64,000 nt of DNA from Catellatospora tritici (GTDB lineage: Bacteria > Actinomycetota > Actinomycetes > Mycobacteriales > Micromonosporaceae), in NCBI RefSeq assembly GCF_019083965.1, contig NZ_JAHRCY010000012.1, forward strand, positions 1-64,000, in the 5' to 3' direction. Shown here piece after piece: positions 35,847-44,554 of this stretch (position 1 is the first letter of the stretch; every line of letters starts with the position of its first letter). The position numbers and the translations under genes were made by a program. The notes below the pieces were generated by a model that had not been told where the DNA came from, did no database searches, and saw only the letters and a list, made by a program, of their open reading frames with translations.

Positions 35847-38105
35847 TCAGTTCAGGTAGCCGAACCGCAGCATCACGGCGCGCAGATCGGCCGACGCGCC
35901 GGTCTCGCCGAGGCGTTCGTGCAGGCGCCGGGCCTCGGCCAGGTGGGCACGCGCCTCGTCGAAGTCCTCCAACGCGTGATGGTCGATGCCGACGCTGTAG
36001 TGGGTCAGCGCGAGGACGCGCTGATTGTCGAGCTCGGTACCGATGTCCATCGCCATCCGGTGGTAGCTGAGACTCGCCTCCACACCGAGATGGAAGTGTG
36101 CGGTGCCGAGGTTGTTGAGGAAGTACGCCTCCGACGCGCGGTTGCCGGACTCGCGGCTCAACGCCACCCCCTGCTCGGCCAGCTCGCGCACCCGGTCGTA
36201 GTCGCGCTGGCGGAACGCGGCCACCGTGTGCGCCTCCAGCACCCGCACCCGGGCCGCCTCGTCGTCCTCGGCCGCGGCCATGGCGTACGCCTGCTCGAAC
36301 GCCTCATCGGACTCGGCCCGCTGCCCCGACTCCGCGTACGACTTGCCGATGACGCTGAGCAGCACCGCCCGGCGCGCCGCGGTGGGCGCCAACGCCAACG
36401 CCTGCTGGTAGCACTGCACCGCCTGCGCGAACTCGCGCTGGTTGTAGCAGGCGTTGCCCCGCTTGCTCAGCAGCAGGTGCAGCCGCGGCACGTCATGGCG
36501 CTCCCAGAGCCGGGCGATCGCGGCGTCGACGAGGTTCAGCAGGGCCAGGTGACCGTAGGTGTCCAGGTAGCCGCCCTCGGCCAGCGTGGTCACGATCGCG
36601 AGGAAGTCCTCCACCGCCACGCTCTGCGCCCGCTCGGCGGCGGCGATCACGTTGTCCAGATCGAGGGCGATGACGTGGTGGTCGGCCCGGTTCGCCTCGA
36701 CGAACGCCCGCACCGCCGTGATCGCGGCGCCCGGATCGCGGGGCGCGCCCAGCACCCGGGCGTAGCCGATGGTCAGATCGTGGAAGGCGTAGGCCGTGGT
36801 CCCCGCCGCGCGCTTGGCGAAGCTCGCGTCGACCAGGGCGTTGAGCGCGGCCAGGGTCCGGTTGGCGCTGTAGCCGAGGCAGCGTTCCACCAGGCCGGGC
36901 GTGACCACACCGCTGAACAGGCCACCGACCGCGCCGAGCACCGCCCGCGCGTCCGGGGACAGCGCCTCGTAGGTGGTGTCGAGCAGGCGTTGCCCGTTCT
37001 CCCGACCCGGGGCGGCGAACCCGGCCGGCATCTCGATCTCGGTGGGCGTGTCGAGCTGCCGACGCAGTTCGGCGGGCGTCAGCGCGTACTGCCGCAGCCG
37101 GTGGCCCGCGATCTCGATCAGGTACGGCTGGTACGCCAGGTAGGCGCACAGCTCGTAGGAGTCGGGGCGGGCGGTGTAGGAGTCCTGCTGGGCGTGGTGG
37201 GCCAGCAGCCCGGCCGCCGCCACCGGGTCCAGCCCGTCGACGAGCACCTGATCTGCCGCCCCGATCCGGAACCGGGAGGTGACCAGCACCCCGACGTGGT
37301 CAGGCACCGCCTGCAGCACCGTGTGCAGGGTCCCCGCGTCCCACGCGTCGTCGAACACGCACAGGGTGGCGCCGCTGGCGGTGATGGCACCGGCGACGGC
37401 CAGGAGTCGACCGTCGCCACCGGACGTGCCGGTCCAGCGGTGCCCGGTGACCGTGGCCAGACAGCGGGCCATGGCGTCGAGCACCACGTCCGCGCCCGTG
37501 GTCCCGACCCGTACCCACAGGTAGGGCCCTTTCCCGGCCTCGATACGACGGTCGGCGATGGTGGCCGCCAGCGCGGTCTTGCCACTGCCGCCCAGCCCGT
37601 GCAGCAGCAGCCGCGCACCGGTGTCGAGGCGGCCGCCGACCGCGTCGATGAGGTCGGCCCGGCCCACCAGCAGCCGTGGCCGGTTCGGCCGGTTCACCGC
37701 CGCCTCGTAGAAGATGACCTCGCTGCCCTCGGTGCTGTCCGGTGCGGCGGTCCACCCGCCGGTCGGCTGGCCCGCAACTGGCTCCCGGTGTGCCGACGGC
37801 GGGGCGGGTTCGGCGGCCGGACGCCCGGCCCGCAGGTCCTGCCAGGCGGGAACCGCGGCACGGCGTAGCTGCTCGGCCAGTTCCGTGTCGCCGTCCAGGT
37901 GCAGGGCGAGGTTGCGCAGGTGTACCTGGCCGACCAGCCGCTTACCGGTGAAGAACTGGTGCACGGTGGCCGGTTCGAGGTGCACCGCGCGGGCGATGGC
38001 GACCATCGTCGGCCGGCCGGCCGAGGCGTGCAGTTTGTCCAGGTACGACAGCAGTTCCAGGACCGGGCCCTCGGCGGGCCACCAGCGTTTGGTGTAGTCG
38101 GCCAT
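35847..38105 (-). CDS. STAND ATPase: HTH + NB-ARC + TPR
   Basis: 752 residues. An N-terminal helical/HTH segment (about 1-85; MVAIARAVHLEPATVHQFFTG) precedes an NB-ARC ATPase. Its P-loop is GLGGSGKTAL, with a Walker B region (ATLCVFDDAWD), LVTSRFRIG and a winged-helix stretch. The C-terminal third (about 500-750) is TPR repeats. Such proteins work as signal-driven switches in regulation or immunity. There is no fused effector domain. It is divergent from a SARP regulator and subtilase across 301 bases. ATG 38105 follows GGGGGCGAAG. Confidence 0.82.
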   Translation of the reverse strand: MADYTKRWWPAEGPVLELLSYLDKLHASAGRPTMVAIARAVHLEPATVHQFFTGKRLVGQVHLRNLALHLDGDTELAEQLRRAAVPAWQDLRAGRPAAEPAPPSAHREPVAGQPTGGWTAAPDSTEGSEVIFYEAAVNRPNRPRLLVGRADLIDAVGGRLDTGARLLLHGLGGSGKTALAATIADRRIEAGKGPYLWVRVGTTGADVVLDAMARCLATVTGHRWTGTSGGDGRLLAVAGAITASGATLCVFDDAWDAGTLHTVLQAVPDHVGVLVTSRFRIGAADQVLVDGLDPVAAAGLLAHHAQQDSYTARPDSYELCAYLAYQPYLIEIAGHRLRQYALTPAELRRQLDTPTEIEMPAGFAAPGRENGQRLLDTTYEALSPDARAVLGAVGGLFSGVVTPGLVERCLGYSANRTLAALNALVDASFAKRAAGTTAYAFHDLTIGYARVLGAPRDPGAAITAVRAFVEANRADHHVIALDLDNVIAAAERAQSVAVEDFLAIVTTLAEGGYLDTYGHLALLNLVDAAIARLWERHDVPRLHLLLSKRGNACYNQREFAQAVQCYQQALALAPTAARRAVLLSVIGKSYAESGQRAESDEAFEQAYAMAAAEDDEAARVRVLEAHTVAAFRQRDYDRVRELAEQGVALSRESGNRASEAYFLNNLGTAHFHLGVEASLSYHRMAMDIGTELDNQRVLALTHYSVGIDHHALEDFDEARAHLAEARRLHERLGETGASADLRAVMLRFGYLN

Positions 38106-38304
38106 CTTCGCCCCCGTCGATCCTCCGTGCGGCCCTAGAATCTGTCGGATTACGACGATGACCCCATCCAGCTGCCCGGTCAACGCGACCCTGGATAGCG
38201 GACAGCATATTGGACACAAACCAGACAGTACCCGCACGGACAGGCACGCAGCGGGCGATGTCAATCGCCTATCTTGCAGCCGGGCGTGCGGTTCGTTAGC
38301 AATC

Positions 38305-38331
38305 TGTCGGCACTGTCGGCAGACTCTCGGC
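38305..38331 (+). promoter_or_regulatory. Direct repeats upstream of SARP gene
   Basis: TGTCGGC (38305-38311), TGTCGGC (38314-38320) and TCTCGGC (38325-38331) are spaced 9 and 11 bases. SARP proteins bind direct heptameric repeats of about this spacing, so these may be self-regulatory sites. A further TGTCGG at 38142-38147 sits close to the STAND start. The remaining 38106-38406 region is otherwise without a gene. Confidence 0.5.
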
Positions 38332-38406
38332 AAGTGCCCGCCAAACCTGGCGACCGCGTGGACGGGCCGCGACCCTGGCATCAACGCGATGCCAGGGAGG
38401 CCCCAG

Positions 38407-39135
38407 ATGCACACAGACAACCACTTCGGTCGCCCGGTGCCCGCCGTCAGACCGGCCGAGGTACGACGGGCGCCGCAGCCGGTCGCGGTACGGCTGCACG
38501 CGTTCGGTCGGTTCCGCACCGAGGTGGACGGCGTGCCCACGGCGCTGCCGCCGCTGGCCACCACCGTGCTCGCCCGGCTGGTCCTGGCCCGCGGCGGGCT
38601 GGTCCACGCCGACACCCTGTACCGCGACTGCTGGCCCGAGCCCGCGCGGACGATCCGGCGCGAGCAGCGGGTCGCCGTCCACAAGCGGATCGCCATGATC
38701 CGGCTTTGCCTATCGGCCGGCGGACGGGCGCCGCAGGAGGTGCTGTTCACCGAACGCGCCGCCACCACCGGCTACCGCCTGATCCTCGACCCCAATCAGG
38801 TGGACATCCACCGGTTCGAGGACCTCGTCTGGCGCGCCGGTGCGGGCTGGGACAACGTCGCGGTGGACCTGCTGATCCAGGCGCTCGGCCTGTGGCGGGA
38901 GCGGCCGCTGCTCGGCCTGCACGACCAGGACTTCGTACGCGCCGGAGTGCAGCACCTGGCCGCCCTGCGTGAGCGCGCCTGCCGGGACCTCGTCTCGGTC
39001 AGCCCGGCGGTCGGCCGCACCCGCGACGCCCTGCACGCCCTCGATCGCCTCCAGGCCGCCCAGCCGGAGGACACCGCGCTCCAGCAGCAGGTTGCGGCCT
39101 GGCGCGCGGAACTGCACGTACGGGCGAACCGGTGA
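38407..39135 (+). CDS. SARP-type transcriptional regulator
   Basis: 242 residues. It has an N-terminal winged helix (VRLHAFGRFRTEVDG... VAVHKRIAMIRLCL) followed by a bacterial transcriptional activation domain of helices (FEDLVWRAG... LWRERPLLGLHD). Length fits a small SARP with no ATPase. ATG 38407 lies six bases after AGGGAGG; upstream frames lack a site. It is followed by the lipoprotein subtilase 35 bases later, so the two form an operon divergent from the STAND gene. Confidence 0.82.
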   Translation: MHTDNHFGRPVPAVRPAEVRRAPQPVAVRLHAFGRFRTEVDGVPTALPPLATTVLARLVLARGGLVHADTLYRDCWPEPARTIRREQRVAVHKRIAMIRLCLSAGGRAPQEVLFTERAATTGYRLILDPNQVDIHRFEDLVWRAGAGWDNVAVDLLIQALGLWRERPLLGLHDQDFVRAGVQHLAALRERACRDLVSVSPAVGRTRDALHALDRLQAAQPEDTALQQQVAAWRAELHVRANR

Positions 39136-39170
39136 CCCCGCGCGCCCACCACCCATCACGGAGGACAGCA

Positions 39171-40544
39171 ATGCACAAGCGCAGATCTCGTACGGCGACC
39201 CTGGCGGCCCTGCTCGCCCTGGGCCTGACCGCCTGCTCCCCCGGCGGCACCCCCGCCAACCGGACCTCGCCCAGCCCCAAGCCCGCCGAAAGCAGCCTCG
39301 CCGACGTGGCGGTGCTGGTGGTGGACGACTTCCAGCTGACCGGCCCGCCGAAGGCGGGTCCGGGCGGCCCCACCGACAACTGCGCTGTCGGGGCGAACGT
39401 CGTCGGCTCCGGCGGGGCGGGCGACGACCTGCCGCTGGACGCCATCACCCACGGTGAGCTGGTCTACCGGACGCTGCGCGACGGGCTGGACGCCTCGGTC
39501 AGCACCGCGCGTGGCGGTGCTGCCGTCACGACGACCGCGTCGGCGCCCGCGCTGCCCAAGGGGTCGCCCCGCACGGTGGAGACGAGCGCCGAGTGGAAGC
39601 TGCCCGAGAGCGGCGCGGACTACCGGATCCGGCTGGTCGCCGTCGACGCGCCCGGCCACACCACCCGCAACGTCGTCGACGGACTCCAGAACGTCATGGC
39701 CGAGCTGGGCAGGGACGGCTTCCACCGCTTCGTGCTGAACCTCAGCTTCGTCGTGCTGCCGTGCGACCCGCTGACGCTGCTGAACGGCACCGACCAGCGG
39801 GCGCTGCTGGAGTCGTACCTGGAACTGGCGGCGGCCGACCCGGACCTGCTGACCGGGCTGTCCGACGCGCTGGGCATCCCGGCCTCCGGCGTCGACCTGG
39901 CCGTGCTGAACAGCCGGACGTCGGACGTGGACAAGGCGGTGCTGACCGATCCCCGGCTGGGGCCGCTGCGCGGCTGCCTCATCGACGGGGTGTACCGGGC
40001 GGTCGAGCGGGACCAGAAGCTGGGCGAGAGCCGGATCGGCCGTCAGCTGATCGACGACGCGGCCTGGGCCGGGTTCCAGACCTCGGTCGGCCAGTCGACC
40101 GGCGAGCAGGCGGTGGTCGCGGTCGGCGCGGCGGGCAACGGCATCCAGTGCGGCAAGGAGCGTCGCGCGTCGTTCCGGTTCCCGTTCGCTCCGGCCCTGT
40201 GGGACGGCGTGGTCAGCGTCAGCGCCGCGAACCCCGCCGGCGGGATCATGGCCTATTCGAACTCCGGTGAGGTGAAGCTCGACGGCGAGGGGCCCACCGC
40301 GCTGCTGCCCGGCAGCCACGGCACCTCGTTCGCGGCGCCGCGGCTGAGCGCGTACGAGGCCATGTACCTGCTGCGCACCGGCCGGATCCGCTGCGCACCG
40401 ACGGCGGATCGGCCACCGCTGGCGTACGTGACCCAGGCCGACGTGCTGGGTGCGGCCACCACCGGCGTCCTGCCCTGGAAGGACGAGGACCGTCCGGTCT
40501 GGCCCCGCTACTGCGCCGACTTCCGCGCCGTCAGCGGCGCGTAG
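39171..40544 (+). CDS. Subtilase-like (S8) lipoprotein
   Basis: 457 residues. The signal peptide ends in a lipobox (ALGLTACSPG), so it is a surface lipoprotein. The chain resembles subtilisin-like proteases: an Asp region (VLVVDDF), a His (ITHGELVY), an oxyanion region (VGAAGNG) and the Ser (GTSFAAPRLSA). The spacing between the Asp and His is unusual, and the canonical HGTHVA motif is lacking, so activity is uncertain. GGAGGA lies upstream of ATG 39171. It is likely transcribed with the SARP gene. Confidence 0.75.
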   Translation: MHKRRSRTATLAALLALGLTACSPGGTPANRTSPSPKPAESSLADVAVLVVDDFQLTGPPKAGPGGPTDNCAVGANVVGSGGAGDDLPLDAITHGELVYRTLRDGLDASVSTARGGAAVTTTASAPALPKGSPRTVETSAEWKLPESGADYRIRLVAVDAPGHTTRNVVDGLQNVMAELGRDGFHRFVLNLSFVVLPCDPLTLLNGTDQRALLESYLELAAADPDLLTGLSDALGIPASGVDLAVLNSRTSDVDKAVLTDPRLGPLRGCLIDGVYRAVERDQKLGESRIGRQLIDDAAWAGFQTSVGQSTGEQAVVAVGAAGNGIQCGKERRASFRFPFAPALWDGVVSVSAANPAGGIMAYSNSGEVKLDGEGPTALLPGSHGTSFAAPRLSAYEAMYLLRTGRIRCAPTADRPPLAYVTQADVLGAATTGVLPWKDEDRPVWPRYCADFRAVSGA

Positions 40545-40554
40545 CCCGAATGTC

Positions 40555-40620
40555 CGTGCGGTTTCGGGGAAAGTGCTGGAATCGCCGTCAAGATTCGTGC
40601 ACTTTCCCCGAAACCGCACG
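40555..40620. repeat. Perfect 22-bp inverted repeat hairpin
   Basis: The arms 40555-40576 and 40599-40620 are exact reverse complements, separated by 22 bases, with a further GAATC/GATTC match within the loop. It lies between the convergent subtilase and VOC genes and can act as a terminator. The arms resemble a dispersed repeat rather than a random stem. Confidence 0.75.
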
Positions 40621-40644
40621 CCGGTGCGGCGGGCGAGCGCCGAC

Positions 40645-41064
40645 TCAGGCGGCCTTCGCGGCCTGGTTCAGCCGGACCATGTTTCCGGCCGGGTCGCGGA
40701 ACGCGCAGTCGCGCACCCCGTACGGCTGGTCCATCGGCTCCTGCAGCACTTCGGCGCCCGAGGCCTGGATCCGCTCGAAGGCGGCGTCGACATCGTCGGT
40801 GACGAAGATCAGCCCGCGTAGCAGTCCTTTGGCGAGCAGTTCGGACATCCGCTGCCGGTCCTCAGGGGACGCGCCCGGTCCGGCGCCGACCGTCTCGAGG
40901 GTGATCTGCAGCTCCGGCTGGCTCGGCGGCACCAGCGTCACCCAGCGCATGCCCTCGAAGCTCACGTCGTTGCGGACCTCCAGGCCCAGCGCGTCGCGAT
41001 AGAAGGCGAGCGCCTGCTCGTGATCGTCGACGGTGATGAAGCAGTGCGAAACCCTGATGTCCAC
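40645..41064 (-). CDS. VOC family protein (glyoxalase/dioxygenase-like)
   Basis: 139 residues. It has the two beta-alpha-beta-beta-beta halves of the VOC fold (HCFITVDDHEQALAFYRDALGLEV, and RDCAFRDPAGNMVRLNQ). Many relatives confer resistance or perform isomerisation with a metal. The start is unsure: GTG 41064 gives MDIRVSH, typical of the family, while GTG 41073 would add three residues. It lies nine to eighteen bases downstream of the AraC gene, so it is probably its regulated partner. Confidence 0.8.
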   Translation of the reverse strand: MDIRVSHCFITVDDHEQALAFYRDALGLEVRNDVSFEGMRWVTLVPPSQPELQITLETVGAGPGASPEDRQRMSELLAKGLLRGLIFVTDDVDAAFERIQASGAEVLQEPMDQPYGVRDCAFRDPAGNMVRLNQAAKAA

Positions 41065-41082
41065 GTAGCTCACCTTACGGCG

Positions 41083-41496
41083 TCAGGACCCGGCGCGAGC
41101 CTGCCCGCTCCGTACCGGCCGGGTCAGCATCTTGGCCACGCACGCGGGGATCTGCGCCCCGGTGTCGTGCTCGCGCGCCCGGTACGCGCTGGGCGTCTCC
41201 CCGACCAGTTCGGTGAAGCGGGAGCTGAACGACCCGAGCGAGGTGCAGCCGACGGCGAAGCACACGTCGGTGACGCTGAGGTCACCCCGGCGCAGCAGGG
41301 CCTTGGCTCGCTCGATCCGCCTGGTCATGAGATGGCTGTACGGCGTCTCGCCGAACGCGGCCCGGAAGCTGCGCGAGAAGTGGCCCGGCGACATCAGCGC
41401 CTCCCGGGCGAGCGCGGGCACGTCCAGTGGCTGCGCGAAGTCGCGATCCATCCGGTCGCGAGCCCGGCGCAGCCGGACGAGATCGTCCCGGTTCAT
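41083..41496 (-). CDS. AraC family transcriptional regulator
   Basis: 137 residues. Both AraC helix-turn-helix motifs are present (DVPALAREALMSPGHFSRSF and DVCFAVGCTSLGSFSSRF), followed by the usual PSAYR end. There is no N-terminal sensing domain, so the protein is a short single-domain AraC type. The gene directly precedes the VOC gene, which it likely controls. Confidence 0.85.
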   Translation of the reverse strand: MNRDDLVRLRRARDRMDRDFAQPLDVPALAREALMSPGHFSRSFRAAFGETPYSHLMTRRIERAKALLRRGDLSVTDVCFAVGCTSLGSFSSRFTELVGETPSAYRAREHDTGAQIPACVAKMLTRPVRSGQARAGS

Positions 41497-41544
41497 TCCC
41501 CCAGCATCCCACGCGGGTCGGACCGGACCCCGGCGGTGGCCCGC

Positions 41545-43287
41545 TCACGCGACGCCGGTCACCACCGCGAACGACTCGGCCCCGAGTTCCAGCTCGGTGC
41601 CGGTCCAGCGGGTCTCGCCGGAGGCCAGCAGCAGCTCACCCGGCGGCGCACCCACCGGCACCCGCTGCGGTTCGGCGGCCAGGTTGCACACCAGGCTCAC
41701 CACTCCCCTCCGTACCACCAGCCACCGCCGCGCCTCGTCGACGGTCACGGCCAGCCGGTCCAACCGGGGGTCGGTCAGCTCGGGGCGGGCACGCCGCAGC
41801 GCGATGAGGTCGCGGTAGAGCCGCACGATCCGCTGGTGCTCCGGCTCGGCCAGCTCCTCCCAGCGCAGTTTCGACTCCAGGAACGTCTTCGGGTCCCCCG
41901 GATCCGACGAGACCTCCAGCCCCCAGGTCGCGCCCAACTCCCGGCGCCGCCCCTGGCGGACCGCGTCGCGCAGCCCCTCGTCGTGGAACGAGACGAAGAA
42001 CTGCCACGGACCCCGGCTCCCCCACTCCTCCCCCATGAAGATCATCGGCGTGTACGGCGAGCAGAGCACGATCGCGGCCGCGCATCCGAGTAGCCCCGGC
42101 GACAGCGTCGCCCCGATCCGGTCCCCCTCGGCCCGGTTGCCGACCTGGTCGTGCGACTGCACGTAGACCAGGAATCGGCTGGCCGGGATCCGGGCGGTGT
42201 CCACCGGCCGTCCGTAGCCGCGGCCGCGATAGGTCGAGTGGCCCCCGGTGAACAGGAAGACCTCGCGCAGCGCCTGGGCCAGGTTCGCCAGCGGGCCGTA
42301 GTCGGCGTAGTAGCCGTGCCGCTCGCCGGTGAGCGCGGCGTGCAGGCTGTGGTGGACGTCGTCGTTCCACAGCGCGCTCAGCCCGAACCCACCGGCCTCG
42401 CGGGCGGTGACCAGGCGCGGGTCGTTCTGGTCGGACTCGGCCAGCAGCGCCAGCGGCCGCCCGAGGTGGGCCGACAGCGCGTCGACGGCGACCGACAACT
42501 CCTCGAGCAGGTGCACGGCCCGGCCGTCGCGCAGCGCGTGTACGGCGTCCAGCCGCAGCCCGTCGAGGTGGAAGTCGCGCAGCCACGCCAGCGCGTTGTC
42601 CAGCACGTAGCGGCGGACCTCGTCGGAGCCGGGGCCGTCGAGGTTCAGCGCCGGTCCCCACTTGGTCTGGTCGGCGAAGTAGGGCGCGAACCTGGGCAGG
42701 TAGGCGCCCGCCGGGCCGAGGTGGTTGTGCACGACATCGAGCAGCACCCCGATGCCGCGCCGGTGACAGGCGTCGACGAAGCGTTTCATCGCGTCGGGAC
42801 CGCCGTACGGCTGGTGCACGGCGAACCACAGGACGCCGTCGTAGCCCCAGCCTGCCTCACCCTCGAACGCGTTGACCGGCAGCAGCTGCACGAAGTCGAC
42901 GCCCAGGCGCACCAGGTGGTCCAGGCGTTCGGTCGCGGCGTCGAAGGTGCCCCGCTCGGTGAAGGTGCCGACGTGCAACTGGTAGACGACGCCACCGGCC
43001 AGCGGCCGCCCGCGCCAGTCGGTGTCCTGCCACCGGTAGGCGCTGTGGTCGTAGCGGCGGGTGGGGCCGTGCACGCCGTCGGGCTGCCAGACCGAGCGGG
43101 GATCGGGCAGCGGGGTGGGGTCGTCGTCGAGCAGGAACGCGTAGTCCACGCCGTCGGGCACGCCGGGCACGTCGGCGTGCCACCAGCCGTCGGCGTCAGC
43201 CGTCATCGCGTGGTCGTGCCCGGCGACCCGGACCGCCACCCGCGCGGGCAGCGGCGCCCACACCGAGAACCTGTGCGTCTGCGTCAC
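41545..43287 (-). CDS. treZ: Malto-oligosyltrehalose trehalohydrolase
   Basis: 580 residues. It has an N-terminal beta-sandwich (about 1-90) and a GH13 barrel: VVHNHLG, nucleophile Asp (GLRLDAVHAL), acid Glu (LAESDQND), third Asp (YVQSHDQVGNR). TreZ cleaves maltooligosyltrehalose to free trehalose. GTG 43287 follows GGAGGACGCG and is preferred to ATG 43299, which has no comparable site. It ends the eight-gene operon and stands 38 bases after the MFS gene. Confidence 0.9.
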   Translation of the reverse strand: MTQTHRFSVWAPLPARVAVRVAGHDHAMTADADGWWHADVPGVPDGVDYAFLLDDDPTPLPDPRSVWQPDGVHGPTRRYDHSAYRWQDTDWRGRPLAGGVVYQLHVGTFTERGTFDAATERLDHLVRLGVDFVQLLPVNAFEGEAGWGYDGVLWFAVHQPYGGPDAMKRFVDACHRRGIGVLLDVVHNHLGPAGAYLPRFAPYFADQTKWGPALNLDGPGSDEVRRYVLDNALAWLRDFHLDGLRLDAVHALRDGRAVHLLEELSVAVDALSAHLGRPLALLAESDQNDPRLVTAREAGGFGLSALWNDDVHHSLHAALTGERHGYYADYGPLANLAQALREVFLFTGGHSTYRGRGYGRPVDTARIPASRFLVYVQSHDQVGNRAEGDRIGATLSPGLLGCAAAIVLCSPYTPMIFMGEEWGSRGPWQFFVSFHDEGLRDAVRQGRRRELGATWGLEVSSDPGDPKTFLESKLRWEELAEPEHQRIVRLYRDLIALRRARPELTDPRLDRLAVTVDEARRWLVVRRGVVSLVCNLAAEPQRVPVGAPPGELLLASGETRWTGTELELGAESFAVVTGVA

Positions 43288-43325
43288 CGCGTCCTCCATA
43301 CCTGCCGACCCCTGATGTGAACGAG

Positions 43326-44552
43326 TCACCGGCCCGCCACCGCGCCGACCCTGGGCTCGGGCGCCGACACGGTGGTGGCGCGCCGACCGAACAGGAACAG
43401 CAGCGGGAGCAGCACCACCGCCGCCGAGCAGGCGACCACGGCCGGGTAGCCGACCCCGCCGAGCAGCATCCCGGCGCCGACGCTGGACAGCGCCGAGGCG
43501 GTCCACACGATCGCGTCGACGCCGCCTTGGACGTGTGCGCGCTCGTCGGGCGTGAGCGCCTTGGTGAGCAGGCTGCTGCCGCCGACGAAGGTCAGGTTCC
43601 AGCCGTAGCCGAGCAGGAACAGCGCGACGTAGAGCGCCGCGGTCGCCGACCACAGCGCCGCCGCGGCGGAGGTGAGGATCACCCCGATACCCAGCACGAT
43701 CGTGGTTCGGGCGCCGAACCGGTCGGCGAGGTGCCCGGACAGCGGCGCGAGCGCGAACATGCCCAGCAGGTGCGCGCTGAGCACCGCGCCGACGGCGCCC
43801 AGGCCGTGGCCGTGCATCTCCATCTGCAGCGGCGTCATGGTCATCACGCCGACCATGGCGACCTGGCCGCCGGTCATCGACACCACCGCGGCGCGCACCA
43901 CGGGCAGCCGCCAAACGCGGGAGGGCGCGGACCCGTAGGCCACGCCGCCGCGCCGGGTGCGGGTCGCGGGCAGCGCCGTCGAGGCCAGGCAGGCCGCCGC
44001 GGCGCAGACCAGCGCCAGCAGATACGGGCCCGTGTACGGGCGCAGCCCGAGGCCACCGGCCAGGCGGGTGAGCGGCTCGATGAGGTTCGGGCCGATCAGG
44101 GCGCCGACCGTGCCGCCCCAGACGATGAGCCCGACGGCGAAACCCTTGCGGTCGGGCGGGTACAGGTCGGCCGCGCAGTAGCGCGACAGCTGCGCGCCGC
44201 CGTTGCCGATGCCGAGCAGCAGCATGCCGGTCATCAGCACGGTCGCCGACCCGGCCGCGACCGCGTAACCGGCGACCACCGCCCCGACGACCGCGACGGC
44301 GTACCCGACGAACAGCGCGATCCGGCTGCCGTGCCGGGCCATGACGGCGGCCAGGGTCAGCGTCCCGACCGCCGAGCCGATGACCCCGGCCGCGTTGGGG
44401 ATGCCGCTCCACATCGGGCTGAGCAGCTGCGCGCCGAGCAGGGTGCTGACCGTGCTGGCCCCGACCATGGACACGTTGGTCGCGGCCGAGCCGGTGAACA
44501 GCACAGACATCGGTCGGCGGATGTCGGGTGCCTGGAGTTGGGTCGTGGTCAC
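43326..44552 (-). CDS. MFS transporter
   Basis: 408 residues with 12 predicted membrane segments and conserved features of drug/sugar-efflux MFS proteins: MARHGSRIALFVGY after TM2, and HLADRFGARTTIVLG between TM8 and TM9. GTG 44552 has GGGGG six bases upstream. It sits between treY (2-bp gap) and treZ, an unusual place for a transporter. It could export the product of the operon or import a related sugar. Confidence 0.85.
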   Translation of the reverse strand: MTTTQLQAPDIRRPMSVLFTGSAATNVSMVGASTVSTLLGAQLLSPMWSGIPNAAGVIGSAVGTLTLAAVMARHGSRIALFVGYAVAVVGAVVAGYAVAAGSATVLMTGMLLLGIGNGGAQLSRYCAADLYPPDRKGFAVGLIVWGGTVGALIGPNLIEPLTRLAGGLGLRPYTGPYLLALVCAAAACLASTALPATRTRRGGVAYGSAPSRVWRLPVVRAAVVSMTGGQVAMVGVMTMTPLQMEMHGHGLGAVGAVLSAHLLGMFALAPLSGHLADRFGARTTIVLGIGVILTSAAAALWSATAALYVALFLLGYGWNLTFVGGSSLLTKALTPDERAHVQGGVDAIVWTASALSSVGAGMLLGGVGYPAVVACSAAVVLLPLLFLFGRRATTVSAPEPRVGAVAGR

Positions 44553-44554
44553 TG

